A DNA stretch of 64,000 nucleotides from NCBI RefSeq assembly GCF_011801145.1, contig NZ_CP046172.1:8866001-8930000 (forward strand), written 5' to 3'. This DNA comes from Nocardia arthritidis (GTDB taxonomy: Bacteria; Actinomycetota; Actinomycetes; Mycobacteriales; Mycobacteriaceae). Both the position numbers and the translations under genes were made by a program. Below, one piece after another: positions 7,610-15,476 of the stretch. Every line of letters starts with the position of its first letter. The stretch's first letter is position 1. The notes beneath the pieces were generated by a model that was not told where the DNA came from, did not search any database, and saw only the letters and a list, made by a program, of their open reading frames with translations.

Positions 7610-9367
7610 ATGGACGGGGACCAGGTTGCCGTTGACAACGGCGCGATGGACGATGGCGTGCTGTTGACCGCTGGCGTGATCGATCGGGTAGCTGCCATGG
7701 AGAGTCCCTACGCTTTCCTTGATGAGCTCCGGAGTGAACTTGGGTTCTTGCATCCGTGGGAGGTTCCTGATGATGCATCGCCGGTCAGCAAGGCCGCCTT
7801 CTGGGCGTTTGGCTACGAGATCGAGTTTACCGAAGAGAATGGCAGGAATCGCATCAGTCTATCGCCGCGTCACATGTTCGGAGAGGTCTATCACCCGCCC
7901 AAATTGTCGGATATACCCGATGAAATTGTAGAAATCTGGCGAGGCTTGCAGAACGCTGTCAAGTCGGCTCACGCTAAGGCTCGGTTCTCTCATATTCTCT
8001 TTGAGCTCAAGGTAGCCGACAAGAGGGAGCAATGCCTCGCGGCGATAAATGCATATTTTGATTCCGCACTCGGGTGGGCCAGTCTACTTGATTCGGCTAT
8101 GGATCTAGGTGCCGCATTGCGATTGTCTCGCGCAATCGGAGAAAATGGCAAGCGCGCGGAAGCTTTAAATAAACTGCTAGATATCGCCGACAATGTGTTG
8201 AAGGTTGAAGAGCCGTTGGCTGGCGTAGTCTATCGAGCGCTCAGCTACGCGATCACAGATCCCGATTGTCCGGATCGTATCGACGAATTACTCGAAACGG
8301 CGTCTAACAGTTGGCCGGATGCGAATAGGAATGATCACGCATTTGAGTTCATGCTTCAGCGCAAGCCGTCCGAGGAGAAGCGGGCTGAGATATGGAGTAG
8401 GCGTGTTGAATCCTATCTCGCAGAAGCTGAGCGCGAGTCTTCGCCTATCGTGCGTTCCGTACGCCGCGAACGGGCGCTCGAACTTGCAGACAAATCGGGA
8501 TATCCGACGCTAAGAAATGTGGCTGCCGTCGCTCTGCAATCTGTCAGGAACGAGCAGCTTGATTTCATGCATTTTTCTGCCGCTACCAGCCTGTTCAGGG
8601 AAGAATGGGAGCAGTTGCGAGACACCTTTATATCCGATGAAAGCTGGCAGAAGTCGCTGATCTCGTTCGGTTGCGCAGGACCGCTGACGGGCGATTTTGA
8701 GGTCAATCGGATATTTGTTTCAGAATCAAATGCGCAGCATCCCTTGGCTTCGCTCTTTCCGGTTCATGTGACCGGCCCGGACGGTCTCCCTGTATTTAAG
8801 ACCTCTACTTCGGAAGAGAAGTTTGAGTACGACCTCGTGCAGCGTGAGTTGCAGTTCCTGAGGATGAACATAACGCCGCTGGACGATGCTTGGATGGTTA
8901 TACCGCAGCGTTTCGGTATGCCTGGTTCCGCAGAACTTTCCGACTTCCTCGGAAATTTCCCCGGCATCCCGAGGGAAATTATCCGGCCGCTGATAAGGTC
9001 GATGCAGCGTTCGTGGTGCGGAGATGATGAGGGTGCGTCATATGCTCTGATGCCTAGGATAGAGATGCAGGTACGGCGTCTGGTGATTGAAGCTGATGCC
9101 GGGGTTTATCGCCTTCAGCGAGAAGAATCTCCCGGCCAGTTCCCGGGATTGGGATCATTGATCGGTACGCTTGTAAAATACTATGACATAGATGAATCTC
9201 GTCGACGTTTTCTAAATGCCATATTCTGCTACCCGGGAGGGATGAATATGCGCAACTTAATGCTGCATGGATTTTATTCGGGTGACAATGAGGTCGCTGC
9301 ACCCTTGCTAATACACACAGTTCTTATGCTCGGACTCCTGCAGAAGAAGACTATGCCTGACGAGTAG
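7610..9367 (+). CDS. island cargo: DUF4209-like protein with HEPN-type RxxxxH motif
   Basis: A 585-residue soluble protein, the only intact gene of the island. Its C-terminus reads FLNAIFCYPGGMNMRNLMLHG followed by a hydrophobic helix. This R-N-x3-H arrangement (R-x4-H) is the signature of HEPN-type RNase domains and of the DUF4209 C-terminus; the N-terminal part recalls DUF7380 proteins (both from memory). The middle (about 120-330) looks like helical repeats. ATG 7610 is preferred (TTG 7607 is in frame) because AAGGGG stands about 10 nt upstream. Codon usage is strikingly AT-rich compared with its neighbours, indicating recent transfer. A role in phage defence is inferred from the motif and the mobile setting. 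Confidence 0.72.
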   Translation: MDGDQVAVDNGAMDDGVLLTAGVIDRVAAMESPYAFLDELRSELGFLHPWEVPDDASPVSKAAFWAFGYEIEFTEENGRNRISLSPRHMFGEVYHPPKLSDIPDEIVEIWRGLQNAVKSAHAKARFSHILFELKVADKREQCLAAINAYFDSALGWASLLDSAMDLGAALRLSRAIGENGKRAEALNKLLDIADNVLKVEEPLAGVVYRALSYAITDPDCPDRIDELLETASNSWPDANRNDHAFEFMLQRKPSEEKRAEIWSRRVESYLAEAERESSPIVRSVRRERALELADKSGYPTLRNVAAVALQSVRNEQLDFMHFSAATSLFREEWEQLRDTFISDESWQKSLISFGCAGPLTGDFEVNRIFVSESNAQHPLASLFPVHVTGPDGLPVFKTSTSEEKFEYDLVQRELQFLRMNITPLDDAWMVIPQRFGMPGSAELSDFLGNFPGIPREIIRPLIRSMQRSWCGDDEGASYALMPRIEMQVRRLVIEADAGVYRLQREESPGQFPGLGSLIGTLVKYYDIDESRRRFLNAIFCYPGGMNMRNLMLHGFYSGDNEVAAPLLIHTVLMLGLLQKKTMPDE

Positions 9368-9382
9368 TGGGTCCAGCTCGCA

Positions 9383-9808
9383 GTGAGCTGTTGTGTACTC
9401 GGCGACAAGATTTCGTGGCAAGGCCCGGAGGGGCGCGGCAGCACTTCGGGATTGGTGTGGACCATTGTGAGATGCGGTGTTCGATTCGGTCCCCCTACTC
9501 TGGTTCTGCGCCGGGGTGCCCGCCCGCAGCGGAGCGAGGACCGGACACCCTGCGCGATTCCTCAGAACGTCGGTCACGAGTGGCAGCGGGTACGTGATGC
9601 CCTCGGCATTCCGGAGGACGTGACGGCGCACAGCTTCCGGGGCGCTGTGGCGACAATTCTGGACGATGCCGGATTGTCGGCGCGGGTGACTGCGGACGTG
9701 CTCATGCACGTTGACCCGGCGATGACCCAACGGCACTACATGGCTCGCGGGCGGGCGCACCAGGCCGCCGCAGATGCGCTGGATCGGGCGGTCGGCGGGC
9801 AGGGCTGA
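9383..9808 (+). pseudogene. tyrosine integrase, C-terminal remnant
   Basis: From about 9564 the frame encodes the end of an actinobacterial tyrosine recombinase: NVGHEWQRVRDALGIPEDVT, then HSFRGAVATIL with the HxxR box, LMH at the third His position, and RHYMARGR with the nucleophilic Tyr. The catalytic first Arg box and all N-terminal domains are missing. The residues expected just before (TLRDSS) appear in a neighbouring frame near 9550-9575, so a frameshift lies there as well. It reads towards the tRNA and ends 100 nt from it. Confidence 0.75.
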
Positions 9809-9830
9809 TCCGCCGTGGGAAACGGAATTA

Positions 9831-9847
9831 GTTGGGAGTTAGTTGGA
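9831..9847. repeat. arm-type repeat, right copy
   Basis: A 17-nt sequence with one mismatch to 7326-7342. TTAGTTGG is present at 9828-9835 and again at 9839-9846, 11 nt apart, between the integrase stop and the tRNA. Confidence 0.45.
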
Positions 9848-9861
9848 AGATCCGGAAAAGC

Positions 9862-9892
9862 AAGAAGCCGGTCCCTGACGAGGAACCGGCCT
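9862..9892 (-). terminator. tRNA-Ala terminator (island-borne)
   Basis: GCCGGT (9867-9872) pairs with ACCGGC (9885-9890), about 20 nt past the tRNA 3' end on the minus strand, followed by CTTCTTGCTTTT. Confidence 0.6.
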
Positions 9893-9908
9893 TCACCTGC
9901 GGTGATTG

Positions 9909-9981
9909 TGGAGCTAAGGGGAATCGAACCCCTGACCTTCTCGATGCGAACGAGACGCGCTACCAACTGCGCTATAGCCCC
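9909..9981 (-). tRNA. tRNA-Ala (anticodon CGC)
   Basis: A 73-nt cloverleaf on the minus strand: acceptor GGGGCTA pairs with TAGCTCC (one G-T wobble), the D arm is GCGC-AGTTGGTA-GCGC, the anticodon stem TCTCG/CGAGA encloses loop TTCGCAT giving anticodon CGC (reads GCG), and the T loop is GTTCGATTC. The discriminator is A and CCA is not encoded. The 3' half serves as the attachment site of the adjacent island. Confidence 0.95.
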
Positions 9982-10070
9982 GTGCGGCTCCGGGGAACCG
10001 CGCTGTGCAACTGTAGCAGGCGATGACCGCGGATTCCGAATCGACCTGTTTACCTGCGGTTTCAGGAACC

Positions 10071-11105
10071 TTAGGCGCCGGCGGCGCGGCGCATTTCGCC
10101 GCCTGCGGCGCGGGTGCGGACGGCGCGGGCGGTGGCGGGGTCGAAGGGGTCGAGGTGTTCGAACATGGGGTCTTCGTCGTCGGGTTCGAGGAGGACGGAG
10201 CGGCGGCGTAGGGCTCGGGCGGTGTCTCGGTCCATGAGGTCGGGTGGGCGGTGTTCGGCGCGGCGGGGGGCGGGTTCTTCGCCGAGTTGTTGGGCGCGGC
10301 TGAGGCGGGCGGCGCGGCGGCGGCGGATGTCCTCTTCCATGCGGACCTGTTTGCGCAGGTAGGCCAGGTAGGTGACGAGGATCAGGGTGGCGGCGCCGCA
10401 GCCCCACCACAGCAGGGGGGTGACGGCGATGGCGACGCCGCCGCAGCTGAGGGCGGCGAGGATGAGGGCGAGGACGGCGCGCTGGCGGAAGGTGTAGCGG
10501 GCGGCACGGGCGATGGCGTCGGCTTCGGGGTCGAAGCCGCCGCGGCCGCGTCGGCTGGGCACGAATTCGTCTTCGTCGAATTCGTCTTCGCCGGAATAGT
10601 TTTCGGGCTCGTCGCGGACGCGGGCGGGGGCGGCCGACCGCGCCGGTGGTATCCGGGCCCGCGCGGGTTCGGGTTCGTCGACGAACGAATCCACCTCGTC
10701 ATCATCGACCGATTCGTCGGTCTCCGTGGGGTGTTCGGCTTTCCCGGCCGGTTCGGCCACCTCGCGTTCGTGGGAATCGGTTGTGTCCGATCCGGTTTCG
10801 GCGCCTGCGGTTTCGTCGTCAGCCTCGGTGACGGGCTCTTCGGCCGGTGTCGTCATCCGATCCTCCGCATCATCGCTATGGGTAAACCTTCTCTGCGCTC
10901 GGGTCGGCCGATAGTCCGGGTCGCTTTCGTGCCCGGCGGCAGGCCCTTTCTTGGCACGCCGTTTGGAGCCGCCGCGGTGCAGTACCCGGGTGGCCAGTGC
11001 GGCGTCGGTGGTTTGCCGGATCCTCGGATGCCGGTCGGCGAGGATGGGGAACAGGACGAAGACCCAGAGCACGACCAGGCCGATCCACAGGATCGAATTA
11101 GGCAT
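10071..11105 (-). CDS. glpR: GlpR/SepX-type divisome membrane protein
   Basis: A 344-residue protein with an N-terminal membrane anchor (ILWIGLVVLWVFVLFPILA), a conserved RHPRIRQTTDAALATRVLHRG stretch, a long acidic linker (about 85-195), two further membrane helices (AVLALILAALSCGGVAIAV and LLWWGCGAATLILVTYLAYL) and a basic C-terminus. This is the plan of GlpR/SepX, the membrane receptor that holds the MoeA-like Glp protein at the actinobacterial divisome. The nearby glp gene on the same strand agrees with this. The linker is longer than I expect for mycobacterial homologues. Confidence 0.82.
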   Translation of the reverse strand: MPNSILWIGLVVLWVFVLFPILADRHPRIRQTTDAALATRVLHRGGSKRRAKKGPAAGHESDPDYRPTRAQRRFTHSDDAEDRMTTPAEEPVTEADDETAGAETGSDTTDSHEREVAEPAGKAEHPTETDESVDDDEVDSFVDEPEPARARIPPARSAAPARVRDEPENYSGEDEFDEDEFVPSRRGRGGFDPEADAIARAARYTFRQRAVLALILAALSCGGVAIAVTPLLWWGCGAATLILVTYLAYLRKQVRMEEDIRRRRAARLSRAQQLGEEPAPRRAEHRPPDLMDRDTARALRRRSVLLEPDDEDPMFEHLDPFDPATARAVRTRAAGGEMRRAAGA

Positions 11106-11331
11106 CGTGTCCGCACCTCCGTCCCCGCCTGGATTGTCCGTACGGCCTGTTCGTTTATCGCGTTCCGCCCCCGTTGCGTCTCACAGGCTCGCCATCGATG
11201 GCGCAGGACGCACCACCGACGTCCGTAGGTTAATTCGGCGTGGCGGCAGTTTCCGGCAGGCGCGCCGTGCACATGCGCCACACCTGTCACATTTCCACCA
11301 TAACCGCGGCGCGCCATGGCAATCGGGCGCG
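11106..11331. other. glpR upstream region
   Basis: A gap of 226 nt without a credible ORF; it must contain the glpR promoter. A GAGGTG element stands just before the glpR ATG. Confidence 0.4.
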
Positions 11332-11982
11332 TCACGGCCGGGTCGCGCGACCCTCGCGAACGAGCCGGTCCAGCACGGTGCCGGTGACCTCCTCGACGGT
11401 CATGCCGACCAGCAGGTGATCGCGCCACGCACCGTCCACGTCGAGGTAGCGGCGCAGCAGCCCTTCCTCCCGGAAACCGACATTGCGCAATACCGCTTGG
11501 CTGGCCAGGTTTTCCGGCCGCACGGTGGCCTCCACCCGGTGCAATCCGACGGGACCGAAGCAGTGGTCGAGCCCCAGCGCGAGCGCGGCGGTCGCGACCC
11601 CCTGACCGCCGACTTCCTTTGCCACCCAATACCCGATCCACGCCGAACGCAGTGCGCCGCGCACGATGTTCCCGATGGTCAACTGCCCGCTGAACACCCC
11701 GTCCACCTCGATCACCAGCGGAATCATCGCGCCGCGCCGGGCCTCGGCCTTCAGGCTCGACCACAGCGACGGCCAGTTGGACGCGTGGTTGCGCGCCTCC
11801 CAGGTGCCGCGGCCGGTGGGTTCCCACGGCTCCAGATGTTCCCTGTCGCGCAGGCGAATCCGGCTCCAGGTCGCGGCGTCGCGCAGCCGCACGGGACGCA
11901 AGGTCACCTGACCGGCGGCGACATGGGCCGGGCCGAGTCGCGCGGGCCAGCCGGGATGCTGGGTGACCCGGAAGACGTTCAT
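11332..11982 (-). CDS. rimJ: GNAT family N-acetyltransferase (RimJ/RimL type)
   Basis: A 216-residue GNAT enzyme. The acetyl-CoA-binding region is present (IGYWVAKEVGGQGVATAALAL), followed by HRVEATVRPENLASQAVLRNVGFREEG, the signature of RimJ-like ribosomal-protein N-terminal acetyltransferases. The start is the ATG at 11982 (MNVFRVTQHPGWP); a GTG 6 nt earlier is also possible. It lies between glp and glpR, as does Rv0995 in mycobacteria (from memory), and starts 9 nt after the glp stop. The natural substrate is unproven. Confidence 0.88.
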   Translation of the reverse strand: MNVFRVTQHPGWPARLGPAHVAAGQVTLRPVRLRDAATWSRIRLRDREHLEPWEPTGRGTWEARNHASNWPSLWSSLKAEARRGAMIPLVIEVDGVFSGQLTIGNIVRGALRSAWIGYWVAKEVGGQGVATAALALGLDHCFGPVGLHRVEATVRPENLASQAVLRNVGFREEGLLRRYLDVDGAWRDHLLVGMTVEEVTGTVLDRLVREGRATRP

Positions 11983-11991
11983 GTCCACGCC

Positions 11992-13248
11992 TCAGCCACG
12001 CTGTGCGAGGAAGGCGACCCGCACCTCGTCACCGGTGCGGATCTCGGTTTCGTCCGGGTCGATGACGATCAGACTGTTTGCCTCGGCCAGCGTGGCGAGC
12101 AGATGGGAGGAGCCCGTGCCACCGCCGAGCGGCTGCACCAGGTATTCGCCGGTGGCCTCGTCGCGCATCAACTGCGCGCGCAGATAGCCCTTGCGGCCCG
12201 CCATGGAGGTGATGGGGGTGATGGTCCTGGCGTGGATGATTCGGCGCATCGGATGTCTGCGCCCCAACGCGATCCGGATCAGTGGCCGCACCATGACCTC
12301 GAAAACTACCAGCGCGCCAACGGGATTCGACGGCAACAGGAATGTCGGCACCTCGTCGCGGCCGAGCCGCCCGAATCCCTGCACCGAACCGGGATGCATG
12401 GCGACCCTGGCGATTTCGAGCTCGCCGAGCCCGTCCAGCGCCTCACGCACCTGGTCGGAGGCCCAACCGCCGACCGCGCCCGCGATGACGACGACCTCCG
12501 AGCGCACCAACTGCCCCTCGATCACATCGCGCAACCTGCGCGGATCGGCGCTGACGATGCCCACCCGGTTCACATCCGCGCCGGCATCGCGCGCCGCGGC
12601 CGCCAGCGCATAGGAATTCACGTCATAGACCTGACCCGGTCCGGGCGTGCGATCGATATCGATCAGCTCACCGCCCACCGAGATCACCGACAGCCGCGGC
12701 CGCGGATGCACCAGCACCTTGTCCTGCCCGACGGCGGCGAGCAGACCGACCTGGGCCGCGCCGATGATGGTGCCCGCGCGCACCGCGACATCGCCGGGCT
12801 GCACGTCATCGCCGATGCGGCGCACGTAATCCCCGGAGCGCACCGCCTCGTACACCTTGATCCTGGCCCGGCCGCCATCGGTGAAGTCAAGGGGCAGAAC
12901 GGCATCCGCGAGCGTCGGCAGCGGGGCGCCGGTATCGACCCGAACGGTCTGGCGCGGCTGCAACCGGATCGGCTGCCGGGAACCCGCGCTCACCTCGCCG
13001 ACCACGGGCAGCGTCAGGTCGACGAGTTCGCCGTCCTCGTTGCGGATTTCGGTACCCGCCGCGGATACGTCGACGCTGCGCACCGCGTAACCGTCGATCG
13101 CGGCCTGATCGAATCCGGGCAGCGGACGCTCGGTGACCACGTCCTCGGCGCACAGCAGACCCTGCGCTTCGGAGATCGCGACCCGGACCGGCCGGGGCGC
13201 GACCGCCGCCGCGGTCACCTTGATCTGCTGATCCTCAACCGAGCGCAT
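11992..13248 (-). CDS. glp: gephyrin-like molybdotransferase Glp (MoeA family)
   Basis: A 418-residue MoeA-family protein. The N-terminal domain shows GFDQAAIDGYAVRS, the central domain the MoCF-binding SAGSRQPIRLQPRQTVRVDTGAPLP and later SVGGELIDID plus YDVNSYALAAA, and the C-terminal domain the beta-barrel end. MoeA inserts molybdate into adenylylated molybdopterin. In actinobacteria this paralogue (MoeA1, Glp) has been tied to cell division through GlpR, encoded two genes downstream here. It is transcribed with galU upstream and rimJ downstream. Confidence 0.9.
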   Translation of the reverse strand: MRSVEDQQIKVTAAAVAPRPVRVAISEAQGLLCAEDVVTERPLPGFDQAAIDGYAVRSVDVSAAGTEIRNEDGELVDLTLPVVGEVSAGSRQPIRLQPRQTVRVDTGAPLPTLADAVLPLDFTDGGRARIKVYEAVRSGDYVRRIGDDVQPGDVAVRAGTIIGAAQVGLLAAVGQDKVLVHPRPRLSVISVGGELIDIDRTPGPGQVYDVNSYALAAAARDAGADVNRVGIVSADPRRLRDVIEGQLVRSEVVVIAGAVGGWASDQVREALDGLGELEIARVAMHPGSVQGFGRLGRDEVPTFLLPSNPVGALVVFEVMVRPLIRIALGRRHPMRRIIHARTITPITSMAGRKGYLRAQLMRDEATGEYLVQPLGGGTGSSHLLATLAEANSLIVIDPDETEIRTGDEVRVAFLAQRG

Positions 13249-13350
13249 CGAACCCTTCCCTGACTCCTGTCCGCACGCCCTGCGGGTGCCTGACGGTGAA
13301 CCTTCATTCGTACCCGACGGTCCACCGTCGGCGAAAGCCGATGCGTGGCG

Positions 13351-14322
13351 TCAGTCGGTCGCCGTCAGCTGCGGATCCCAGTCCGGACCGAGCCGATGCT
13401 GCAGCCACTCCCGCAGAGCGGGGCCGTATTCCTCTCGTTCCAGAGCGAAATCGACCGCAGCACGAAGATAACCGCCCGGGTTGCCCAAATCATGGCGCGA
13501 CCCACGGTGCACCACCACATGCACCGGATGCCCTTCCTCGATGAGCAGCGCGATGGCGTCGGTGAGCTGCAGTTCGCCACCCGCGCCCGGCTCGATGCGG
13601 CGCAGCGCGTCGAAGATGGCGCGGTCCAACAGATATCGGCCCGCCGCGGCGAAGGTGGACGGCGCGTCGGCCAGGGCGGGCTTCTCCACCATTCCGTTGA
13701 CCCGCAACACATTCGGGTTCACCGCATCCGGCACCGGCGCGACGTCGAAAACGCCGTACGCGCTGACCTGATCCTTGGGCACGTCGATCGCACACAGCAC
13801 CGATCCGCCGCGCTTGCGCCGCACCCGGCTCATCACGTCCAGTACGCCGCACGGCAGCACCAGGTCGTCGGGTAGCAGCACCGCGATGGCGTCCTCGTCG
13901 GGATCGAGCACCGGCTCGACCTGCGCGACCGCGTGTCCGAGCCCGAGCGGCTCCTCCTGCACCACCGACGCGACGTCGAGCAGCGCGGGCGCTTTGCGCA
14001 CCTTTTCCAGCAGCTGGAATTTGCCGCGCTCGGCGAGCGTGCCCTCGAGCACCAGATCCTCGACGAAGTGCGCGACGACGCCGTCCTTACCGGGCGAGGT
14101 GACGATCACCAGCCGCTGCGCGCCGGAATCGGCGGCCTCGGAGGCGACCAGTTCGATACCGGGTGTGTCGACCACCGGTAGCAGTTCCTTGGGCACCGTC
14201 TTGGTGGCGGGCAGGAACCGGGTCCCGAGCCCGGCCGCGGGTACGACGGCCGTGCGGAAGCACGACCCACCGGCGGGTTTCGCGGTTTGCTCGACGTTCA
14301 CGTCATCGGCCCCTGCTGTCAT
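13351..14322 (-). CDS. galU: UTP--glucose-1-phosphate uridylyltransferase
   Basis: A 323-residue nucleotidyltransferase with the sugar-nucleotide signature AAGLGTRFLPATKTVPKELL and the typical PLGLGHAVAQVEPV and LLPDDLV strands. It makes UDP-glucose from UTP and glucose-1-phosphate for cell-envelope glycans, glycogen and trehalose. A 27-residue N-terminal extension precedes the core. It is first in the galU-glp-rimJ-glpR gene set, and its start faces the divergent 5-FCL gene across 79 nt. Confidence 0.96.
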   Translation of the reverse strand: MTAGADDVNVEQTAKPAGGSCFRTAVVPAAGLGTRFLPATKTVPKELLPVVDTPGIELVASEAADSGAQRLVIVTSPGKDGVVAHFVEDLVLEGTLAERGKFQLLEKVRKAPALLDVASVVQEEPLGLGHAVAQVEPVLDPDEDAIAVLLPDDLVLPCGVLDVMSRVRRKRGGSVLCAIDVPKDQVSAYGVFDVAPVPDAVNPNVLRVNGMVEKPALADAPSTFAAAGRYLLDRAIFDALRRIEPGAGGELQLTDAIALLIEEGHPVHVVVHRGSRHDLGNPGGYLRAAVDFALEREEYGPALREWLQHRLGPDWDPQLTATD

Positions 14323-14401
14323 GTGCGTACCCTATCCATCCATTTCACCGTTGGGTTCAGCGTCGCCGACGCGGCTTCCCGGTGAGCTTAAGGTGATCTC
14401 C

Positions 14402-15013
14402 GTGGAGATGCCCGGTGACGCCGACAAACATGCATGGCGGATCGAAATCAAGGCTCGACGGCTGGCGATTACGCCGGAGGAACACGCCGCCGAGGCCATG
14501 GGCCTGGTTTCGGCCATGCGCGCGCTGCGTCCGCGCGGTTGGGTGTGCGCCTATGTTCCGGTGGGCGACGAACCCGGTTCGACGGCGATGCTCGACGCGC
14601 TGCGCGCCGCGCACGCGCGGGTGTTGCTACCGATCACCGGCGCGCCGGGTCCCCTGCTCTGGTCGGAGTACGAGGGCCGTAACAGCCTGCGCCGGGCCAA
14701 GTTCGGGCTGTTGGAGCCGACCGGCGCGACGCTGCCCGCCAGCGCGGTCGGCTGGGCCGAACTCATCCTGGTACCCGCGCTCGCCGTCGACCGGCGCGGG
14801 GTGCGGCTCGGCCGTGGCGCCGGATACTACGACCGGACGCTCGCAGCGGCCCGTCCGGACGCGCGCCTGGTCGCGGTGGTGCGTGATGACGAGGTCGTCG
14901 ACAAGTTGCCGGAGGAACCGCACGACCTGCGGATGGGCTGGGCGCTCACCCCGCGCGGCGGTTTGTTGCGGCTCGGCGATGGTGATCAAGGGGACACGAC
15001 GGCCGCGGAATGA
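14402..15013 (+). CDS. 5-formyltetrahydrofolate cyclo-ligase
   Basis: A protein of about 203 residues that converts 5-formyl-THF to 5,10-methenyl-THF using ATP. The visible markers are the basic start (KHAWRIEIKARRLAITPEE), the nucleotide/folate region ELILVPALAVDRRGVRLGRGAGYYDRTL (the conserved GxGxGYYDR motif) and the final strand. The GTG at 14402 is chosen because AAGG lies 8 nt upstream; an ATG at 14408 and a GTG at 14393 are in frame too. It diverges from galU, as in mycobacteria. Confidence 0.92.
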   Translation: MEMPGDADKHAWRIEIKARRLAITPEEHAAEAMGLVSAMRALRPRGWVCAYVPVGDEPGSTAMLDALRAAHARVLLPITGAPGPLLWSEYEGRNSLRRAKFGLLEPTGATLPASAVGWAELILVPALAVDRRGVRLGRGAGYYDRTLAAARPDARLVAVVRDDEVVDKLPEEPHDLRMGWALTPRGGLLRLGDGDQGDTTAAE

Positions 15014-15083
15014 AAATCCGATTGGCGGTGTTGGCACTGTCGGCTGTAGAGTGCTAGATCGACGACCCAGCGGAGGAACCGAA

Positions 15084-15389
15084 GTGCCTACTTACTCGTA
15101 CGCGTGCACCCAGTGTGACAACCGCTTCGACATCGTTCAGTCCTTCTCCGACGAGGCGCTGAGCGTCTGCTCGGAGTGCTCCGGGAAGTTGCGCAAGCTG
15201 TTCAACTCGGTCGGCATCGTTTTCAAGGGCAGCGGGTTCTACCGCACCGACAGCCGGGGTGGTACCTCCACGGCCAGCGAACCGGCCAAATCCGAGTCGA
15301 ACGGCGCCGCCAAGTCCGACTCCGGAAAATCCGATTCCAGCGCCTCCTCGGCCGCTTCCACTCCCGCGCCCGCGGCCGTGGCCAGCTGA
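15084..15389 (+). CDS. FmdB-like zinc ribbon protein
   Basis: A 101-residue protein starting at a GTG 8 nt behind GGAGG. Residues 1-45 form a zinc ribbon with two cysteine pairs (YACTQC and SVCSECSG) and the family sequence FDIVQSFSDEAL; the rest is a Ser/Ala/Lys-rich disordered tail. The M. tuberculosis homologue (Rv0991c) has been reported to be a redox-regulated chaperone, with the zinc ribbon as the switch and the tail as the effector. A similar job is plausible here. Confidence 0.88.
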   Translation: MPTYSYACTQCDNRFDIVQSFSDEALSVCSECSGKLRKLFNSVGIVFKGSGFYRTDSRGGTSTASEPAKSESNGAAKSDSGKSDSSASSAASTPAPAAVAS

Positions 15390-15397
15390 TTTCCGGG

Positions 15398-15424
15398 TTA
15401 TCCACAGCCTTCTCGTTATCCACA
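15398..15424. promoter_or_regulatory. two perfect DnaA boxes
   Basis: TTATCCACA occurs at 15398-15406 and 15416-15424, same orientation, 18 nt apart, in the 87-nt gap between the FmdB-like and SAF-domain genes. Confidence 0.55.
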
Positions 15425-15476
15425 GGCCCCGGTTTTCCCGGGCGATCCGATGGGCGGCCGGTCATACGATTCGGCC

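Larger units (their letters stand above)
7147..9943. mobile_element. small genomic island integrated in tRNA-Ala(CGC)
   Basis: A 35-nt copy of the tRNA-Ala 3' half (7147-7181, one C shorter than the intact copy at 9908-9943) bounds the left side, and the intact tRNA bounds the right. Between them lie one AT-rich gene and the C-terminal relic of a tyrosine integrase that points towards the tRNA, the standard arrangement for elements using a tRNA 3' end as attB. Sample lines of the cargo gene count 26/60 and 29/60 G+C (8161-8220 and 8041-8100), against 47/60 at 12421-12480. The element cannot move on its own because its integrase is broken. Confidence 0.82.

Noticed and set aside
10951..13263. 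770-codon open frame on the plus strand
   Set aside because: It is the complement of glp, rimJ and glpR; the translation is rich in Arg, Gly and His with no domain.
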